DNA of 64,000 bases, from the NCBI GenBank assembly GCA_934045075.1, contig OW203724.1:15243143-15307142 (forward strand). The letters run 5' to 3'. The notes beneath the pieces are model-generated. The model searched no databases and was not told where the DNA came from. It saw nothing but the letters and a program-made list of their open reading frames with translations. This stretch comes from Yponomeuta sedellus. Lineage: Eukaryota > Arthropoda > Insecta > Lepidoptera > Yponomeutidae. A program made the position numbers and the translations under genes. Of the stretch, positions 11,011-22,174 are shown in pieces; the first letter of the stretch is position 1; each line of letters begins with the position of its first letter.

Positions 11011-11227
11011 TTATCCTTACTTGACCATTTTGGTAAACAAGATTCCGGTAATATAGACTTTCAAGTCGAAAACTGTCACTTGCTCACAAATGAATTAACC
11101 TGTGACACTATTTTAGGTAACACGCTGCCAATTTTATAAACGTAGTTCATGAACTTGCGAGTAAATATCCAGTTATAGCATCAAATGTCAATTTTAAGGT
11201 TAGAATCTTGTTTACTAAATGGGACAA

Positions 11228-11322
11228 GTAAGAATAAATAGGCTGTACATGCCCGCACTGGGAAAAAACCTGGGTCTTTCGCTTTGGAGTCCATTGTTGT
11301 ACCCACTGAGCTACCCCCGCTA
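11228..11322 (-). mobile_element. tRNA-like SINE head
   Basis: The minus strand reads GCGGGGGTAGCTCAGTGGGT (A-box-like), then an arm with CTCCAAAG in the anticodon-loop position, then a degraded B box followed by CAGTGCGGGCATGTA. The loop sequence recalls a tRNA-Trp-like ancestor, but the T arm is not intact, so this is not a working tRNA gene. Confidence 0.6.
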
Positions 11323-11394
11323 ATAATTTCCATAACTAACGGTATCATATTATGATACCGTATCATAATATGATACTGTTAGTTATGGAAATTA
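11323..11394. repeat. Hairpin with about 35-bp arms
   Basis: The arms start ATAATTTCCATAACTAAC and meet at a CCG loop, with a single mismatch. It directly abuts the tRNA-like SINE head on its left. Confidence 0.8.
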
Positions 11395-11674
11395 TGAGCA
11401 TATTCTCAATTCTCGTTTACAGTTACAGCACATTGTTAGTAAAGTTCTTTGGACTCTGAATAAAATTAGTCATCAGCGTACTACACATTCTCATACCGTA
11501 CGCTATTATGTATGTGTTATGTAACAGTCGGCAAAATAGGGAAATAATTATCAGATATTCAAAGTAATTTCGACGTTTTAAAATCGTTCCAATTAAAAAT
11601 TTTATTGACGAATAGAACCACCCATTCACCAATATGTTTTCGCCAATATTCCATTTGCTGATTCTCGATTTTTT

Positions 11675-11795
11675 TATGTAGCTTATAAACGTCCCACTGC
11701 AGGGCACAAGCCTTCTCCCAGAGAGAGAGAGAGATTTCGTGAGAGATCTCAGGATTTCCCACGATGTTTTCCTTCACGGTTTGCGAGTCGTATTT
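11675..11795 (-). mobile_element. SINE-B body fragment
   Basis: Contains TATGTAGCTTATAAACGTCC, CACTGCAGGGCACAAGCC and GATGTTTTCCTTCACGG, matching the SINE-B bodies at 20.1 and 35.5 kb. A short GA tract lies inside. Confidence 0.6.
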
Positions 11796-11799
11796 TCGA

Positions 11800-12424
11800 A
11801 TAAAATGGGCGTATTATCTCTAAAAGTGGGCAAGGGAGAAATAGTATAAATTGAAATAAAATACATACATTACCTATTCAGGGACGCTGAAACTTCTACG
11901 CCTTTATCTTCACCTCTCTGTACAAACGAGGTGGTCGGTTGATAAGGCTTCGGCGTAAGTGCGGCCCATTGTCGCCTTCAACAAAGCGCGAGCATTATCG
12001 GGGCATGCCCTGTAATGGAAACGCTTCTCCGAGGTTATTGTTTTAATTTCCTTTTAAGTAACTGGCCTCTTAAATGAATGGCATCTGATTATGGGTTCTT
12101 GTTATGAACAGTCGCAATGTTTACTCCGAAACGCATGGAATTGGCGCGCGTTTCGCATATTGGGGTTATCCATACTATTTATATGGTCCCCATAGACAAT
12201 TCGATATAAGACTTTTGCCTGTAGAAATTTAGAAATGTAGAAATTTTCTACTTTTAATATAAGACTTTTGCCTGCAATTAGGGTTACTCTCGGTCCTGAT
12301 TTTAGTGTTCAAATGCGTTTCCAATTGACAAATTTCCAATACAATCGACTGCCATTTGAATACGGTAAAACTTTGATATGTAAGCCTTTTAATGTATTTA
12401 ATTTTCTGGTGTTTACAACAAAGA
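11800..12424. other. Non-coding DNA with a short direct repeat
   Basis: No gene seen. ATATAAGACTTTTGCCTG occurs twice (near 12205 and 12258), so about 53 bp is locally duplicated. Confidence 0.5.
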
Positions 12425-12650
12425 GTTATCATGTAATCTTATTTTATTTACAACTAGCTGACCCAGCGATTTTCGTACCGCCTAACAGAAGGTTCTTTAA
12501 ATTTTTTTCTCTCCGTAAGAACCATCCTCGTACCTACTTCAAGGAATATTTTAAAAAGGAATTAGTGAAATCGGTTCAGCTGGTCTCGAGATTTGCGCTT
12601 ACCAACACATTGAGCGATTCATTTTTATATTATAGAGATATTTTTTTGGT
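12425..12650. repeat. Lepidopteran-type dispersed repeat
   Basis: Begins CTAGCTGACCCAGCGATTTT, includes AGAACCATCCTCGTAC, CTTCAAGGAATATT and AATCGGTTCAGC, and ends near CATTGAGCGATTCATTTTTA. I recognise this order as a very common lepidopteran dispersed repeat, possibly Helitron-related; that class call is from memory. The open frame across it is a chance frame. Confidence 0.55.
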
Positions 12651-12681
12651 CTGATCCCGAATCAATCATAAAAGTCGACAT

Positions 12682-13041
12682 CGAGTCAACCCTTGTTTGT
12701 TCCCTTTGCTGGGGAACGGGTCTCTTCCTGCATCGCAGCAATGGCAGATTAAGCCATACTCCACCACGGAGGCCAAGTCCGGGTTGGTGGAGGATTGTAA
12801 GACAGTTGGGAACCTTACTGTCAGAAGTTATCGAGCTACCCACAAGGCCTATGACATGGCTTAACGACTGCCATTACATGACAGCCGGCACCAACGGCTT
12901 GCGAAGCACAGAAGCACTCCGAAAAATGCCACTAGCGGTAGTCACGGGACGGTCACCCATCCTCCACCTGACCGCGCCTGTTGTTGCTTAACTCAAGTGA
13001 TTGATTCCAATCACTCGGTTTGACTAGGCCACGAGGGTTTC
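12682..13041 (-). mobile_element. SINE-5S copy, nearly full length
   Basis: A near-complete minus-strand copy. Reading on the minus strand, the head runs CTCGTGGCCTAGTC, a GAGTGATTGGAATCAATCAC stem, AGTTAAGCAACAACAGGCG and GTGGAGGATGGGTGACCG, then the family body. Differences from the copy at 41.1 kb are scattered, so this is an older insertion. Confidence 0.8.
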
Positions 13042-13139
13042 AAAACTCAGCATGCTTAAAGTAAAAGATTACGTGGATTTGGGATCTCTACATGTTTTTC
13101 TATAATATATGACACAATAAACTAATATTATTATAATTC

Positions 13140-13228
13140 ACTGTATTGTATTGCAATGGAGGACCCATGAAGAGGTATATGTCCAACAGTGAACAAACAA
13201 ATGCCGAAGAAGAAGAAGAAGACTGTAT
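13140..13228 (+). mobile_element. LINE 3' tail
   Basis: Reads GGAGGACCCATGAAGAGG, then TATGTCCAACAGTGAACA, and ends in a GAAGAAGAAGAAG run: the closing bases of a non-LTR element. Confidence 0.6.
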
Positions 13229-13504
13229 GTAATTTTTTCTGCTTGTGTTTTGTTAAAGGTTTCTCTATTTATTTATCTAACTAAAGCAGACCGGCAATTT
13301 TGAATTCTCGTTGAAGGTTTTATTTGAATGAAACTTTGTAATGATAATACAATGGTACTTATCGAGGCTGGTTGTATTGGCTTCAAAAAGGTCCTCAATT
13401 GCTTAGCAAAGGACTAGCTGCCCTAGAACCTAGATAGAACCCCAAACCGGCTTGCAAAAATATATCTACCGAAGCAGCAGATGGTGATCACTACAAGTAG
13501 CAAC

Positions 13505-13650
13505 TCCTGGTCTCTTACTTTTGCTTCGCTTGTTTTCTTGCTTTGCTCGCTTTAGTCTCTTTGCCTTGATCGCTTTGCCCGCTTCACTCGCTTCGCTCGC
13601 TTTGCTGGCCTTGTTCGCTTTGCTGGCTTTGCTCGCTTTACTTGCTTGAT
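13505..13650. repeat. CGCTTTGCT minisatellite
   Basis: A degenerate tandem array with a 9-10 bp unit, CGCTTTGCTC and variants (CGCTTCGCTC, TGCTGGCTTTG). Roughly 14 copies. Confidence 0.75.
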
Positions 13651-13693
13651 ACAGGCCTTTATAACATTACAATATATTGTAATTTTTTTTTAA

Positions 13694-13878
13694 ACATAAC
13701 ATTTACATACATTGCTTCTGGCCCCACACTAGGATACCCTGTGTCGTGGGTACCAGAAACAGCGACATCATCAAACATGTAAACATCCAAAACCTGGTGG
13801 TTTTTCCCAGCCAGGGTTCGAACCCGGGACCTCTCGCTTGGTAGGCAGATGCACTACCGCTGCGCCACAGGGACCGTC
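13694..13878 (-). mobile_element. SINE-C, tRNA-headed copy
   Basis: On the minus strand the element starts GGTCCCTGTGGCGCAGCGG (A-box region), keeps an exact B box GGTTCGAACCC, then reads TTTACATGTTTGATG and GGTATCCTAGTGTGGGGCC, and ends AATGTATGTAAATGTTATG. This tail recurs at 16.0 and 24.9 kb. It is tRNA-derived but carries extra sequence typical of a SINE. Confidence 0.8.
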
Positions 13879-13899
13879 AATGTTACTTTTTTATCCAGC

Positions 13900-14205
13900 T
13901 CTGGCGGCATAATCATTGTATTACATACGATGGGGCGATAAAGGCGACTCTTTATCGCTATCTTACCTCACGCGCTTCGTAAAGCAAGGCTATTATCGCT
14001 TTATCACGCTTGATATGGGGGTGGTTTCGCCCCAGTGCAAGTCCATCTGCCGCCTTTTCGTCCCCACCTCGCCAGGTGCTTTGCCAGTTTCCACTTTAAT
14101 CTCGACATTCTTGCTTACTTCTATCCTCGTCAGCCGGACAGCCAGACATAGGGTCTTTAGAGGTTTCAGGAGTCGAATTCGTCACCGAAATATAACATAA
14201 AATTA
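13900..14205. other. Unclassified sequence
   Basis: Contains an open frame of 94 codons (13916-14200, plus) with no recognised motif, here judged chance. It abuts two SINE copies. Confidence 0.4.
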
Positions 14206-14209
14206 AATT

Positions 14210-14300
14210 AAGAGCGCTGGCACGGATATCCAGAGGTCGCGGATTCGAATCCCGGCATGGGTGGAATTTTTAGCCTCTAAATAGGTTTTTATAAAATGAA
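14210..14300 (+). mobile_element. SINE-A tRNA-like fragment
   Basis: Starts inside the tRNA-like part at AGAGCGCTGGCACGGATATC, keeps a B box (GATTCGAATCCC), and ends with the family 3' motif TTTTTAGCCTCTAAATAGG. The 5' part is missing. Confidence 0.7.
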
Positions 14301-14659
14301 ATACCTACACGACGAAATATGGGTGGCTTGAAAGCCGGGGTTATGTGATTAGTAGTACAAAATGGCATCTTTTTAGACTACCTATTACTTTTAGGTATAA
14401 ACTAAAATTAAAATATATGTATTGTGTCATACAAACTTAACTCTACTCGTGAAATTCTATCATAATTATACTAAGTATTTCTCGAGATTACATACTTGAT
14501 TACTAAAACAGAGGTCGTGCGTTCAATTCCCATTCGAGGCCGCCGTACGAGATCAGTACAAATGGCCTAAGCCTGGGTGTATTACCATGTTTGTGATGTC
14601 CTATATAGCCTGGTTACCATAGCAGTGTCCAGGAAAAGTGATTGTGTTACGTAGAAATT

Positions 14660-14860
14660 ATTATTATTAACATAACCTCACTCTTATATCCCAGAGGGGT
14701 AGACTGATATCAGGGACTGCCACTTGCCACGATCCTGACATGTCCCCTACGCTTCAGCACCGTTCATTAGTGGTTGCATGCACGCACCTCGGTCTACATC
14801 CCGTATTTGGTCGATGTCCGCCTGGGACGTCTCTTACCGGCCCTTGCACCCATATTCGCT
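14660..14860 (-). pseudogene. LINE-X 3' fragment
   Basis: Reverse-complement match to 55.14-55.34 kb. The plus strand shows TATATCCCAGAGGGGTAG, then TGCCACGATCCTGACA, TGCATGCACGC, ATTTGGTCGATGTCCGCC and TGGGACGTCTCTTACC, which is the TYIDQIGDVL-type coding region read backwards. It is degenerate. Confidence 0.7.
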
Positions 14861-14869
14861 ATATGGGTT

Positions 14870-15240
14870 TTAAAAAGTCAAGTTTGTAATTTTATCATTA
14901 TCATCTAAATATGTTTTTTTAAACGCACTTTTTGTAAATATGTATCACTCAGGATTTAGCACTTTATTTGATAATAAGGTGTTTTTTTATACTACGAGCG
15001 TAGTTAGGTGCGCAAGCTCCCGAATCCTGAGTGATTACAAGTGAAGTATTTAAAATAACTTATTTCATATTACTAATCTAGGGAACGAAGCACGACTAGA
15101 ACTAACCTCATAATACTATAAGAAGTCCAAACTAGAGTACCGTGTCATGTGAATACGAGGATATAACAATCGTGAAAAAGCAGCCGTATGTAGTGAAGCC
15201 ATGGCGGCCTTCAGCGGACCTCGGTCCTATCTATATAATC
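14870..15240. other. Non-coding DNA, no feature recognised
   Basis: AT-rich, no coding signal. A short inverted match, CTCAGGATT at 14950 and AATCCTGAG near 15025, is noted. Confidence 0.4.
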
Positions 15241-15244
15241 AGCT

Positions 15245-15400
15245 CATAAACAAAGTACTGTTGGGCTAAAGCCTCTTCTCTTCCACGCCATCCCATCCGG
15301 TCCTTTACTAGTCTCGTCCAATATTTCCCAATATTTATCCTCGGCCCACCTGATTGGTGGTCTGCCCACCGACAGAGTCAGTCAGTCATTAGGAACTTAA
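15245..15400 (-). pseudogene. RTE-type LINE C-terminal relic
   Basis: The minus strand gives RWAEDKYWE in one frame and KDRMGWRGREEALAQQY in another, matching the conserved tail of RTE-like ORFs (W..A.DR..WR..EEA..QQW). The same region occurs on the plus strand at 31.43-31.58 kb. Frameshifted and short. Confidence 0.7.
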
Positions 15401-15404
15401 TAGT

Positions 15405-15995
15405 TGATCTTAGAGAAGTAAGTTTGTTTTTAAGTACCACTTAGGTTGGGTCTTCATACGAAAAAAATACTGCACATACACTATAGTTAAAATGGCTAAG
15501 TCAAACGTACCTATACCACAAGAGATTCTTAACTATTATTGGACTTTGCGTAAACTTGAAACTAGAACCTACATTTAACATTAAATTGCTAATGCTTAAA
15601 TAGTTATTTACGTAGTTACGCTAAAATTGCTTAGTACAAGGTTTAGTATTAATTACAAATATGCTAGATACAGAAAGTCAGCTAAATAGAGATACGAAAT
15701 TCACGACTGTGCCCTGGAGCATAAACTTTTAAAATAAGGTCACGTGTGTACAAGGTTATTTTAAAATTTATTTTATTATGACGCAGCGCCGAGCAAAACT
15801 ATAAAAGATTGTTCGTTTTATTAAAAAAAATCTATTTGTATTTTTATTGATTTACAAGCTGGTGCCTGCGACTTTGTCTGCGCAGGATTAGTATTTTGAG
15901 TTGTGTGGCATAGAAAAAAACTAAAGTTATGTATGACATTAAAATTATCACATAAATATTTTTTGGATCGCATTAGAAAAATATAACACAATATC
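15405..15995. other. AT-rich non-coding DNA
   Basis: Nothing recognised. A short CTGGTGCCTGCGACTTTGTC stretch near 15860 resembles the start of the dispersed repeat at 12.4 kb. Confidence 0.4.
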
Positions 15996-16001
15996 TGTAG
16001 A

Positions 16002-16168
16002 TATCCCGGGTTTGAACCCCGGCTGGGGATAAAAAAAAATCCCAGGTCTTGGATGTTTACATGTTCGAGATATCGTTGTTTTTGGTTCCCACGACACAGG
16101 GTATCCTAGTGTGAGTTTAGAAGCAATGTATGTGCCTGTATGTAAATGTTATGTTTATGTTTATCTTT
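16002..16168 (+). mobile_element. SINE-C, 5'-truncated copy
   Basis: Starts at the B-box region (GGGTTTGAACCCCGGCTGGG), then runs through TTTACATGTTCGAGATATCG, GACACAGGGTATCCTAGTGT and AATGTATGTGCCTGTATG to TAAATGTTATGTTTATGTTT. The tail has begun to drift into ATGTTT units. Confidence 0.75.
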
Positions 16169-16184
16169 ATAAACTGTAGCCTAT

Positions 16185-16345
16185 GTGTTATTCTGATGTT
16201 TAAGCTATATTATTGTAAAGTTTCATTGTAATCCATTCCGTAGTTTTTAAGCGAAAGAGTAGGTACCTAACAAACATCCATCCATCCATCCATACTTACA
16301 AACTTTCGCGTTTATAAACGAATATTAGTAGGATTCAATTATTAA
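16185..16345. repeat. Dispersed repeat end with CATC run
   Basis: Contains TTGTAAAGTTTCATTGTAAT, CCATCCATCCATCCATAC and ACAAACTTTCGCG, and ends AATATTAGTAGGATT. This matches, in reverse, the GGCGAAAGTTTGTGAGTG-type repeat at 44.66 and 49.03 kb. Confidence 0.6.
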
Positions 16346-16349
16346 TTTT

Positions 16350-17648
16350 TGTTATAATTAAACAGAAATGACACGGAGGATTTCTACTTTCTTTTTTTTT
16401 GTTCGAATATTCTCCAACAGAACCGTTTGCTACTCGGCATTCTTATCATCGCGAGAGCAAGTAGCGTTTATCTAAACACATACGTACTTTAAAAGAAAAA
16501 AATAAACGAGCGAATTTGGTCGCCCATGTCATTTTCTTAAAGGGAGAAATTTTTATAATTTTATTCTCAACCGAGAGCATATCATTACGACCCGGGAATT
16601 CCTGGTTTATTGTAAAATTAACGGCTATGGGCCTTGAAAATCACTATTATCGTGATTGAGAGATTGGTCTGACACAGATTGGTATCGTACCTTTTGCCAA
16701 TCGATCTGTTATCTGTAACAAGATAAAGTTATGATTTTATCCATTGATGGCGTTGATGACACCGTTTCCTGGATGCCCTGAAGATAAAATTTAGTCAACT
16801 TCTCGTTTTCCACATTTTGTCAAACTTGTCAAATGTTATTATTCCTTTCTTATTTTTGTAAAAAAGGAAATTTTGTGTAGTATGGAAGTACGAAGCCAGA
16901 ACCTTCTGCGGAGTGTTTTTAACAAACGAAGAGTACACCCGTACAGTTTAACGTTCCATTAAGCTCTATTATGTCTTGGTGTCTTATAACGGGAGACTTA
17001 ACGGGGCGTGATAGTAAAAGGGCGGTATTGTACGGCTCCCCCTAGGGGCGCACTATCGGCACTGTCGGACTGTTAGTCGGTTAGTACCTGACATTTCCGC
17101 AGTGGATATAGCTGCAAGGTGTTTCCACTAATGGATTTTAGCACATTATTTTCTCCTTTCGTTACGCTGTTTAGTTTTGTTTTGTCTGTGGTGCCAATCA
17201 ATCAGTCAATCAGAGACGTTACCGAGCTTCTGTTCCGATGCCAAAAGGTTGGAATTTTCGGTTGGTTTTGCACTTTCAGTTCCGATAAATTTAAATCGGA
17301 GGTTATAATCGGCGGTCGAAGCATAGCTGCAGCGGGTGCGGAAACGTTGAGCGCGAACAAATAAGTTTTTACATTTGTCGCGCGGAAAGCAAAACGAATG
17401 AAAGAATTACTGTTTTATTTGTTTTGCTTCGCATTTGGGATCATAATCTTGTGAAAGAAATATCCAAGTCGGATAAGAAAGGACGAAGTTACAGCGATTT
17501 TAGTGCACAGGGTCTAAAACGGGCGCACACTGGTGCCATACACTTGACACTTAACAGGTTTCGATGACCCAGAGAGTTATTCTGTGAAGTCGATCTATCT
17601 CAGTGTGCACGAGTCGTTTTGTAACGACGTACGTAACGTAACGTTATG
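16350..17648. other. Unclassified, locally GC-richer sequence
   Basis: No match to the other repeats in the window. A GC-richer part at about 17000-17400 contains an 81-codon open frame (17119-17364, plus) with no recognised domain. This could be a promoter or an untranslated first exon of a distant gene, but nothing in the sequence proves it. Confidence 0.35.
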
Positions 17649-17650
17649 TA

Positions 17651-17882
17651 CAGTCTGTTAGCTTTTAGAATATACCTCGGGCTCTATCGGAGGCTTCGGT
17701 TTTCGCCGAAAGCACACGAGTGTAATACTACTTCCTGCTCTGTATAAAACTTTTCTTTACTATTTTGAAGTTTTTCAAAATTAAGTGTTATATTAGTTCC
17801 GATATAATTATCTATTACACGAATATATCCGATTCTATCCGATAGTAGCCGAGGTACTTATATTCTAAAAGCTAACAGACTG
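17651..17882. mobile_element. MITE family M2, copy 2
   Basis: A 232-bp element with near-perfect inverted ends (CAGTCTGTTAGCTTTTAGAA), flanked by TA at 17649-17650 and 17883-17884. The interior differs in length from the copy at 8540-8712 but shares the TTCAAAATAGT-type and GATTCTATC-type segments. Confidence 0.85.
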
Positions 17883-17889
17883 TAGGTGA

Positions 17890-19685
17890 TATCGTTTTGT
17901 GCAATCGCACAGGTATTATCAGGTATTTACAGGTATTTGCGGGCTTAGTGTTAGAGTGCGTTTCACGAAATAACACCTTTGGATTCAGCAAATATAGTCC
18001 CTACTACATGGTGATAGGAATTTTTTGAAAGGAACTATAATGTAAAACGCACTCTAGTGTTTCATTTAACTCGTCACAAATGTATTGTATTTGAACAATG
18101 AAGCCAAAATTATATAACTATATTTTTTTAACTAAACATACGGAGGGGTATGTCTGAAATATTATGTTTGTAATTTTATTTTATCAGAGCTGTCTCTTAT
18201 GCTTTAATAATAATAATAAATAATAAATAAAACTTTGTTTCAGACTATGCGTCCATACAGGCAGGCGGTACAACAAAATTAAATTAAAAAGAAAAGTTTT
18301 TAGAACTACTTATACTTCCATCACTGCCGATTCCGATTTAGGTTTCGTATTCCGGTTCCCCAAACGATATCCATTATATACAGGGTGAAACTAAGTCCAC
18401 ATATACATTAGAAAATTGGGAGTTCCACACATTACAAAAAACTTTTACTTTGGGGAAAATTTGAATTGCGAAAAATTTTTATAATGCCATAGGTGGCAAG
18501 AAAGTGGTCACCCTCATGTTGAACGAATAAAATGCATTTACAATTTGCCTTTGGCATTTTGTGACCAAGAGAGCATTTATAAACTAAGTACGGCAATTGT
18601 AAACAGACAAATTTGACAAATGCCTATGATATAATAAATGAAATGTAATGAATTTATTTGTAACCAAAATTAAATTAGCTACGGACAGAAAATACACACC
18701 TAATAGGTATGTATTTAACAATCATGGGGATTTTGTTCAATCCCAAACTTACTCAACGAGGCCTAAATGAAACCTTCTAACAAAATATTTATCTATGATG
18801 CTTTTTGTTATCTACCCTAACGACTTTGCCCTCTATCTATCCACTATCGACCGAAACATCATAGTTACTCGAAGCTCGGCCGGACTAAAGATATATGCGT
18901 TACGCCCACACCGCGGGCGCTTATCTCAGTTATTGACAGCAGTAATGTTTCTCGGAGGCCTTATCGGGTACTTGTTAAATGTTTCAGGCGATGAGCTTGT
19001 AAATCTGCGGCTGGCACGCGACGACTCTTGCCCGTCACTTAACTTTGAGTGGCGCCAATTGTGATCAGCTACCTACTTGCATCTTTTTCTAATATGTGCC
19101 AATTTTAGGCGTGTCATTTAAAAAGATGTGAAAGTCGCCCTAAATGGACTGGATTACTTGTATTTTTAAAATGTACAATTCCCGAAGAAAGATAAGAGTG
19201 TTTCGATTATAATATTTTTAATCCAAGGCGTTCGATTGTTGTACTTCTTTTTGTTGAAAATTATATTTTAATGTTTTAAGTTTTTTACATTAATGCTTAA
19301 TGTTTTAAGTTTTTTAGCGCTGTTTCATAGATAATTCTAAAAAGTATATTATGTTAAATTAAACATATTTTTTCTAGGCAGAGCAATGATGTATTGAGTG
19401 TCTTATGTTTGTAGCTATTATTATTATATATTAGGTGCAAATTGATTAAATTATTGATAATGTGTATTCTGAGAGGAAACTTTAAATATAGAAGTTGTTG
19501 TACAAAGCGAACTGTACTTTTTCTTCTTCTTCTTCCAGGAACGGTTTCTTCCAGGAATGGCACAATGGCACAAGGAATGAAATAATTATATTTGTATGTA
19601 TTAAAATATGTTATAGATTCCAATCTCAACTGGACATCGTTTAATTGTATTTTAAGATTTTAATAAAGAAAAATAATAAATAGAT
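17890..19685. other. AT-rich non-coding DNA
   Basis: No gene or named element. A TAATAATAATAAATAAT run lies near 18207. An 89-codon frame at 18795-19064 lacks any motif. Confidence 0.45.
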
Positions 19686-19689
19686 TTTG

Positions 19690-20030
19690 TATGGAATCAG
19701 GCGTTACTTTGCGGAAATCCATAATAGTATTAAAATGTGAAAATTACTTTGCTAAATTCCGCCAAAAATCCCACAAGCACCATGCGGTTAGTTAATGCTT
19801 CCCACAAGCACCATGCGGTTAGTCAAGATTGTGAGCCTGAGGAAGCCTCGTGTTAGAGGCGAAACGCGTCACGTATTTTCTCACACAAGTATTGGTGTCG
19901 GTGGTGGTGTGTTCATGTCTTACTTCTGCTTGAAAAAGTGGGAGGTAGGGCGCTGCATTAACTAACCGCATGGTGCTTGTGGGATTTTTGGCGGAATTTA
20001 GCAAAGTAATTTTCACTTTTTAAGCAAATA
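19690..20030. mobile_element. Fold-back element, family M3
   Basis: Arms of about 55 bp (ATTACTTTGCTAAATTCCGC and CACAAGCACCATGCGGTTAG on the left, reverse complements at 19960-20015) enclose about 150 bp. Part of the left arm is locally doubled: CCACAAGCACCATGCGGTTA occurs twice near 19770-19825. Upstream GTATGGAATCAGGCGTTACT links it to a sister copy at 36150-36325. The interior holds CCTGAGGAAGCCTCG and GAGGCGAAACGCGTC. Confidence 0.7.
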
Positions 20031-20089
20031 GATTAACAAATTCGCCAAAATGCGCAGCAGTTTTCGGCAGTTATGTAACTTAAGTATTT

Positions 20090-20290
20090 TTATGTAGCCT
20101 ATAAACATTCCACTGCAGGGCACTGGCCTTCTCTAAGAGATAGTGGAAGTATGGGCTAAATCACTGCAGATTTGCAATTTCAAGCGCTGAAATATTTGAA
20201 TAAATCGGACGCTCAGGTTTCTTCACGATATTTTCCTTCACAGTTAGCGAGTGATTTATAATGTGTATTTATGGTAAAGTTTCCAAAAAT
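20090..20290 (-). mobile_element. SINE-B body copy
   Basis: Reads TATGTAGCCTATAAACATTC, CACTGCAGGGCACTGGCC and GATATTTTCCTTCACAGTTA on the plus strand, matching 35.47-35.65 kb. The tRNA-like head is absent. Confidence 0.6.
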
Positions 20291-20299
20291 TTCTTAGTA

Positions 20300-21290
20300 A
20301 CAAATAATTGTATTGCATTCTACTTCTTTATGTGTCGCCTCCTATTGGAGGTTGGCAAACAAGTGGGAGGAAGTTAATGGAGGGGGGAGTTAATGACTGA
20401 AAGATTGAAGTCGTATTGATTGAAAACTTAAGGTAAGGTATTTTAAGTTATAACTTTATTTTTGTTATTTTTGAAGCTTTAGAGAAGGGCTTAACGGGGT
20501 CTTGTATTTTTTTTTCTTTTAAGAAATAAACTGTTTATTTATCATTACGCTACATTTAGTTTTCTGTTTTAAAGTTATGAAGTAAATACAGAAAAAAAAA
20601 GAAAATATGTGGTTTAGGTTTCCAAGTTTTCCTGAAGAAAAGTTTGATTATATATATACGTACCCGTAATGCTTTTGCTGTCCGTGCTAGCATGCGCGAA
20701 CATGGAATGAAATAGTATGTGCGCGGGAGTCATATAATCTTCATATAATTTTGTTGGTATAATAAATGTTTTTCTTTCTTGCTATATATAAGAGCGCCGC
20801 CATCATAATTTTCTAAATGAATCTGATAGGACTCTATAGCCTTAACAATATTGAAACAAAACAATTCGAAACTTTATTGGAAACCCCTTAATATTTATAG
20901 GCTTTGAACAGCGGGTGGTAGGTATTATTGCTCGCTATTGTTTCCTACAGAATTTGAATAATATGTACCTTGGCAAGTTTCTCGTTATTACAATAATAGT
21001 TTGATTAAATTATAAACAAACAATAACCATCGTTTATTTTAGGCTTCCTCCCTAATCTCGTTGTGTTAGGATGTATTTATTAGCTGTCGAAAGGTAGCTA
21101 AATTATCGTTTTGGGTTTGCGGTACAGAGGTTTAATTTTAGTTTGTAATCTCTCTACCTTTTTAAGATAATAATTTTTCAAATTGTAGACAGCAATGGCA
21201 GTTTTTTTTCTATTCCACGTACAAGGAGAGCACTTTTGACTTCCGGATTTTCTATTACGCTTATTTGAGAACCTACATATCACATTTTTG
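20300..21290. other. AT-rich non-coding DNA
   Basis: No coding signal and no internal repeat match was recognised across this kilobase. Confidence 0.45.
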
Positions 21291-21295
21291 ATATT

Positions 21296-21510
21296 AACCC
21301 GTTCCATGGGTCTCTTCCCAAGGTTAGGCTATACTTCATCACGAGGGCCAAGTCCGGCTTGGTGGAGGATCGTAAGACAGTGGTGGGCTTTACGGTCAGA
21401 AGTTATCAAGCCGCCCGTAAGGCCTCTGACATGGCTTAATAACTGCCATTATATGACAGCCGGCACCAACGACTTAGCGTGCCTTGCAAAGCACGGAAGC
21501 GCTCGGTTAT
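21296..21510 (-). mobile_element. SINE-5S, head-less fragment
   Basis: The body matches from CATGGGTCTCTTCCC to GCCTTGCAAAGCACGGAAGC, but the 5S-like head is missing. 5' truncation is usual for retroposed copies. Confidence 0.75.
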
Positions 21511-21589
21511 ACAGTTGCATGGGGTCCGATACGTATAGTTTCGAATGACGCTGTAGCGACAAACGTTGTCGCGAAAAACTTTCATAGCA

Positions 21590-21765
21590 TGGTACGCTGG
21601 GGCGAAAAATTACTAGGTACCGGACCCGTTGCATGCACGTACGGCAGGTACTTGTTATCTTGGCCGTTGCCAATTTATCCCCTATTTGGTTGAAGTATAT
21701 CTGCCTGGGACGTCAGTAAGGACATTTTGTAAGCACCCCTTGTAAACACGAGAAGGTGGAGTTTT
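21590..21765 (-). pseudogene. LINE-X 3' fragment
   Basis: The minus strand reads IYFNQIGDKLATAKITST and CRTCMQRV, aligning with IDQIGDVLAKGKIKST and RRTCMQRT of the copy at 55.1 kb. It directly follows the SINE-5S fragment. Confidence 0.7.
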
Positions 21766-22027
21766 TAAAAAGGCTTTTGGCTCCGTTCCCTGTAACTTAT
21801 CAGCAATGTTAACTATTTCAATGATTCCTTGGACAGGTGTACACTTTATCTACAAACATATGTGATGTCTCATGTAAATAAACTCACATTATTATAAGGT
21901 ATGTTAGTTTTTGCACAAATCTAAAATCAACTAAAAAATCTATGCGTTTCTATGGTCTCATGATGATGATGATACACACTTCACATATATAATTTATTAC
22001 AAAAATCTCTCATTAATAACATGCTAA

Positions 22028-22172
22028 GGGCCATTTACTGAATTGAGAATTTTGCTAAGTAAATGCTTAACTGTAGTGCTGTCTCTTCGATTTTCTCAGC
22101 AAAGAGCGTGACAGAACGTTGCTTAAGCATTTACTTAGCTAAATTCTCAATTCTGAAACCGGCCCTAACACT
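22028..22172. mobile_element. MITE family M1, compact copy
   Basis: About 140 bp with inverted ends GGGCCATTTACTGAATTGAG and the reverse complement of GGGCCGGTTTCAGAATTGAG; arms continue through AATTTTGCTAAGTAAATGCT. This uninterrupted copy shows what the nested copy at 8.5 kb looked like before insertion. Confidence 0.8.
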
Positions 22173-22174
22173 CT

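Noticed and set aside
17119..17364. 81-codon frame in a GC-richer stretch as a host gene exon
   Set aside because: No splice structure, domain or Kozak support that I could see; left as unclassified.
18795..19064. 89-codon open frame
   Set aside because: No motif, no upstream gene context, and composition like its surroundings.
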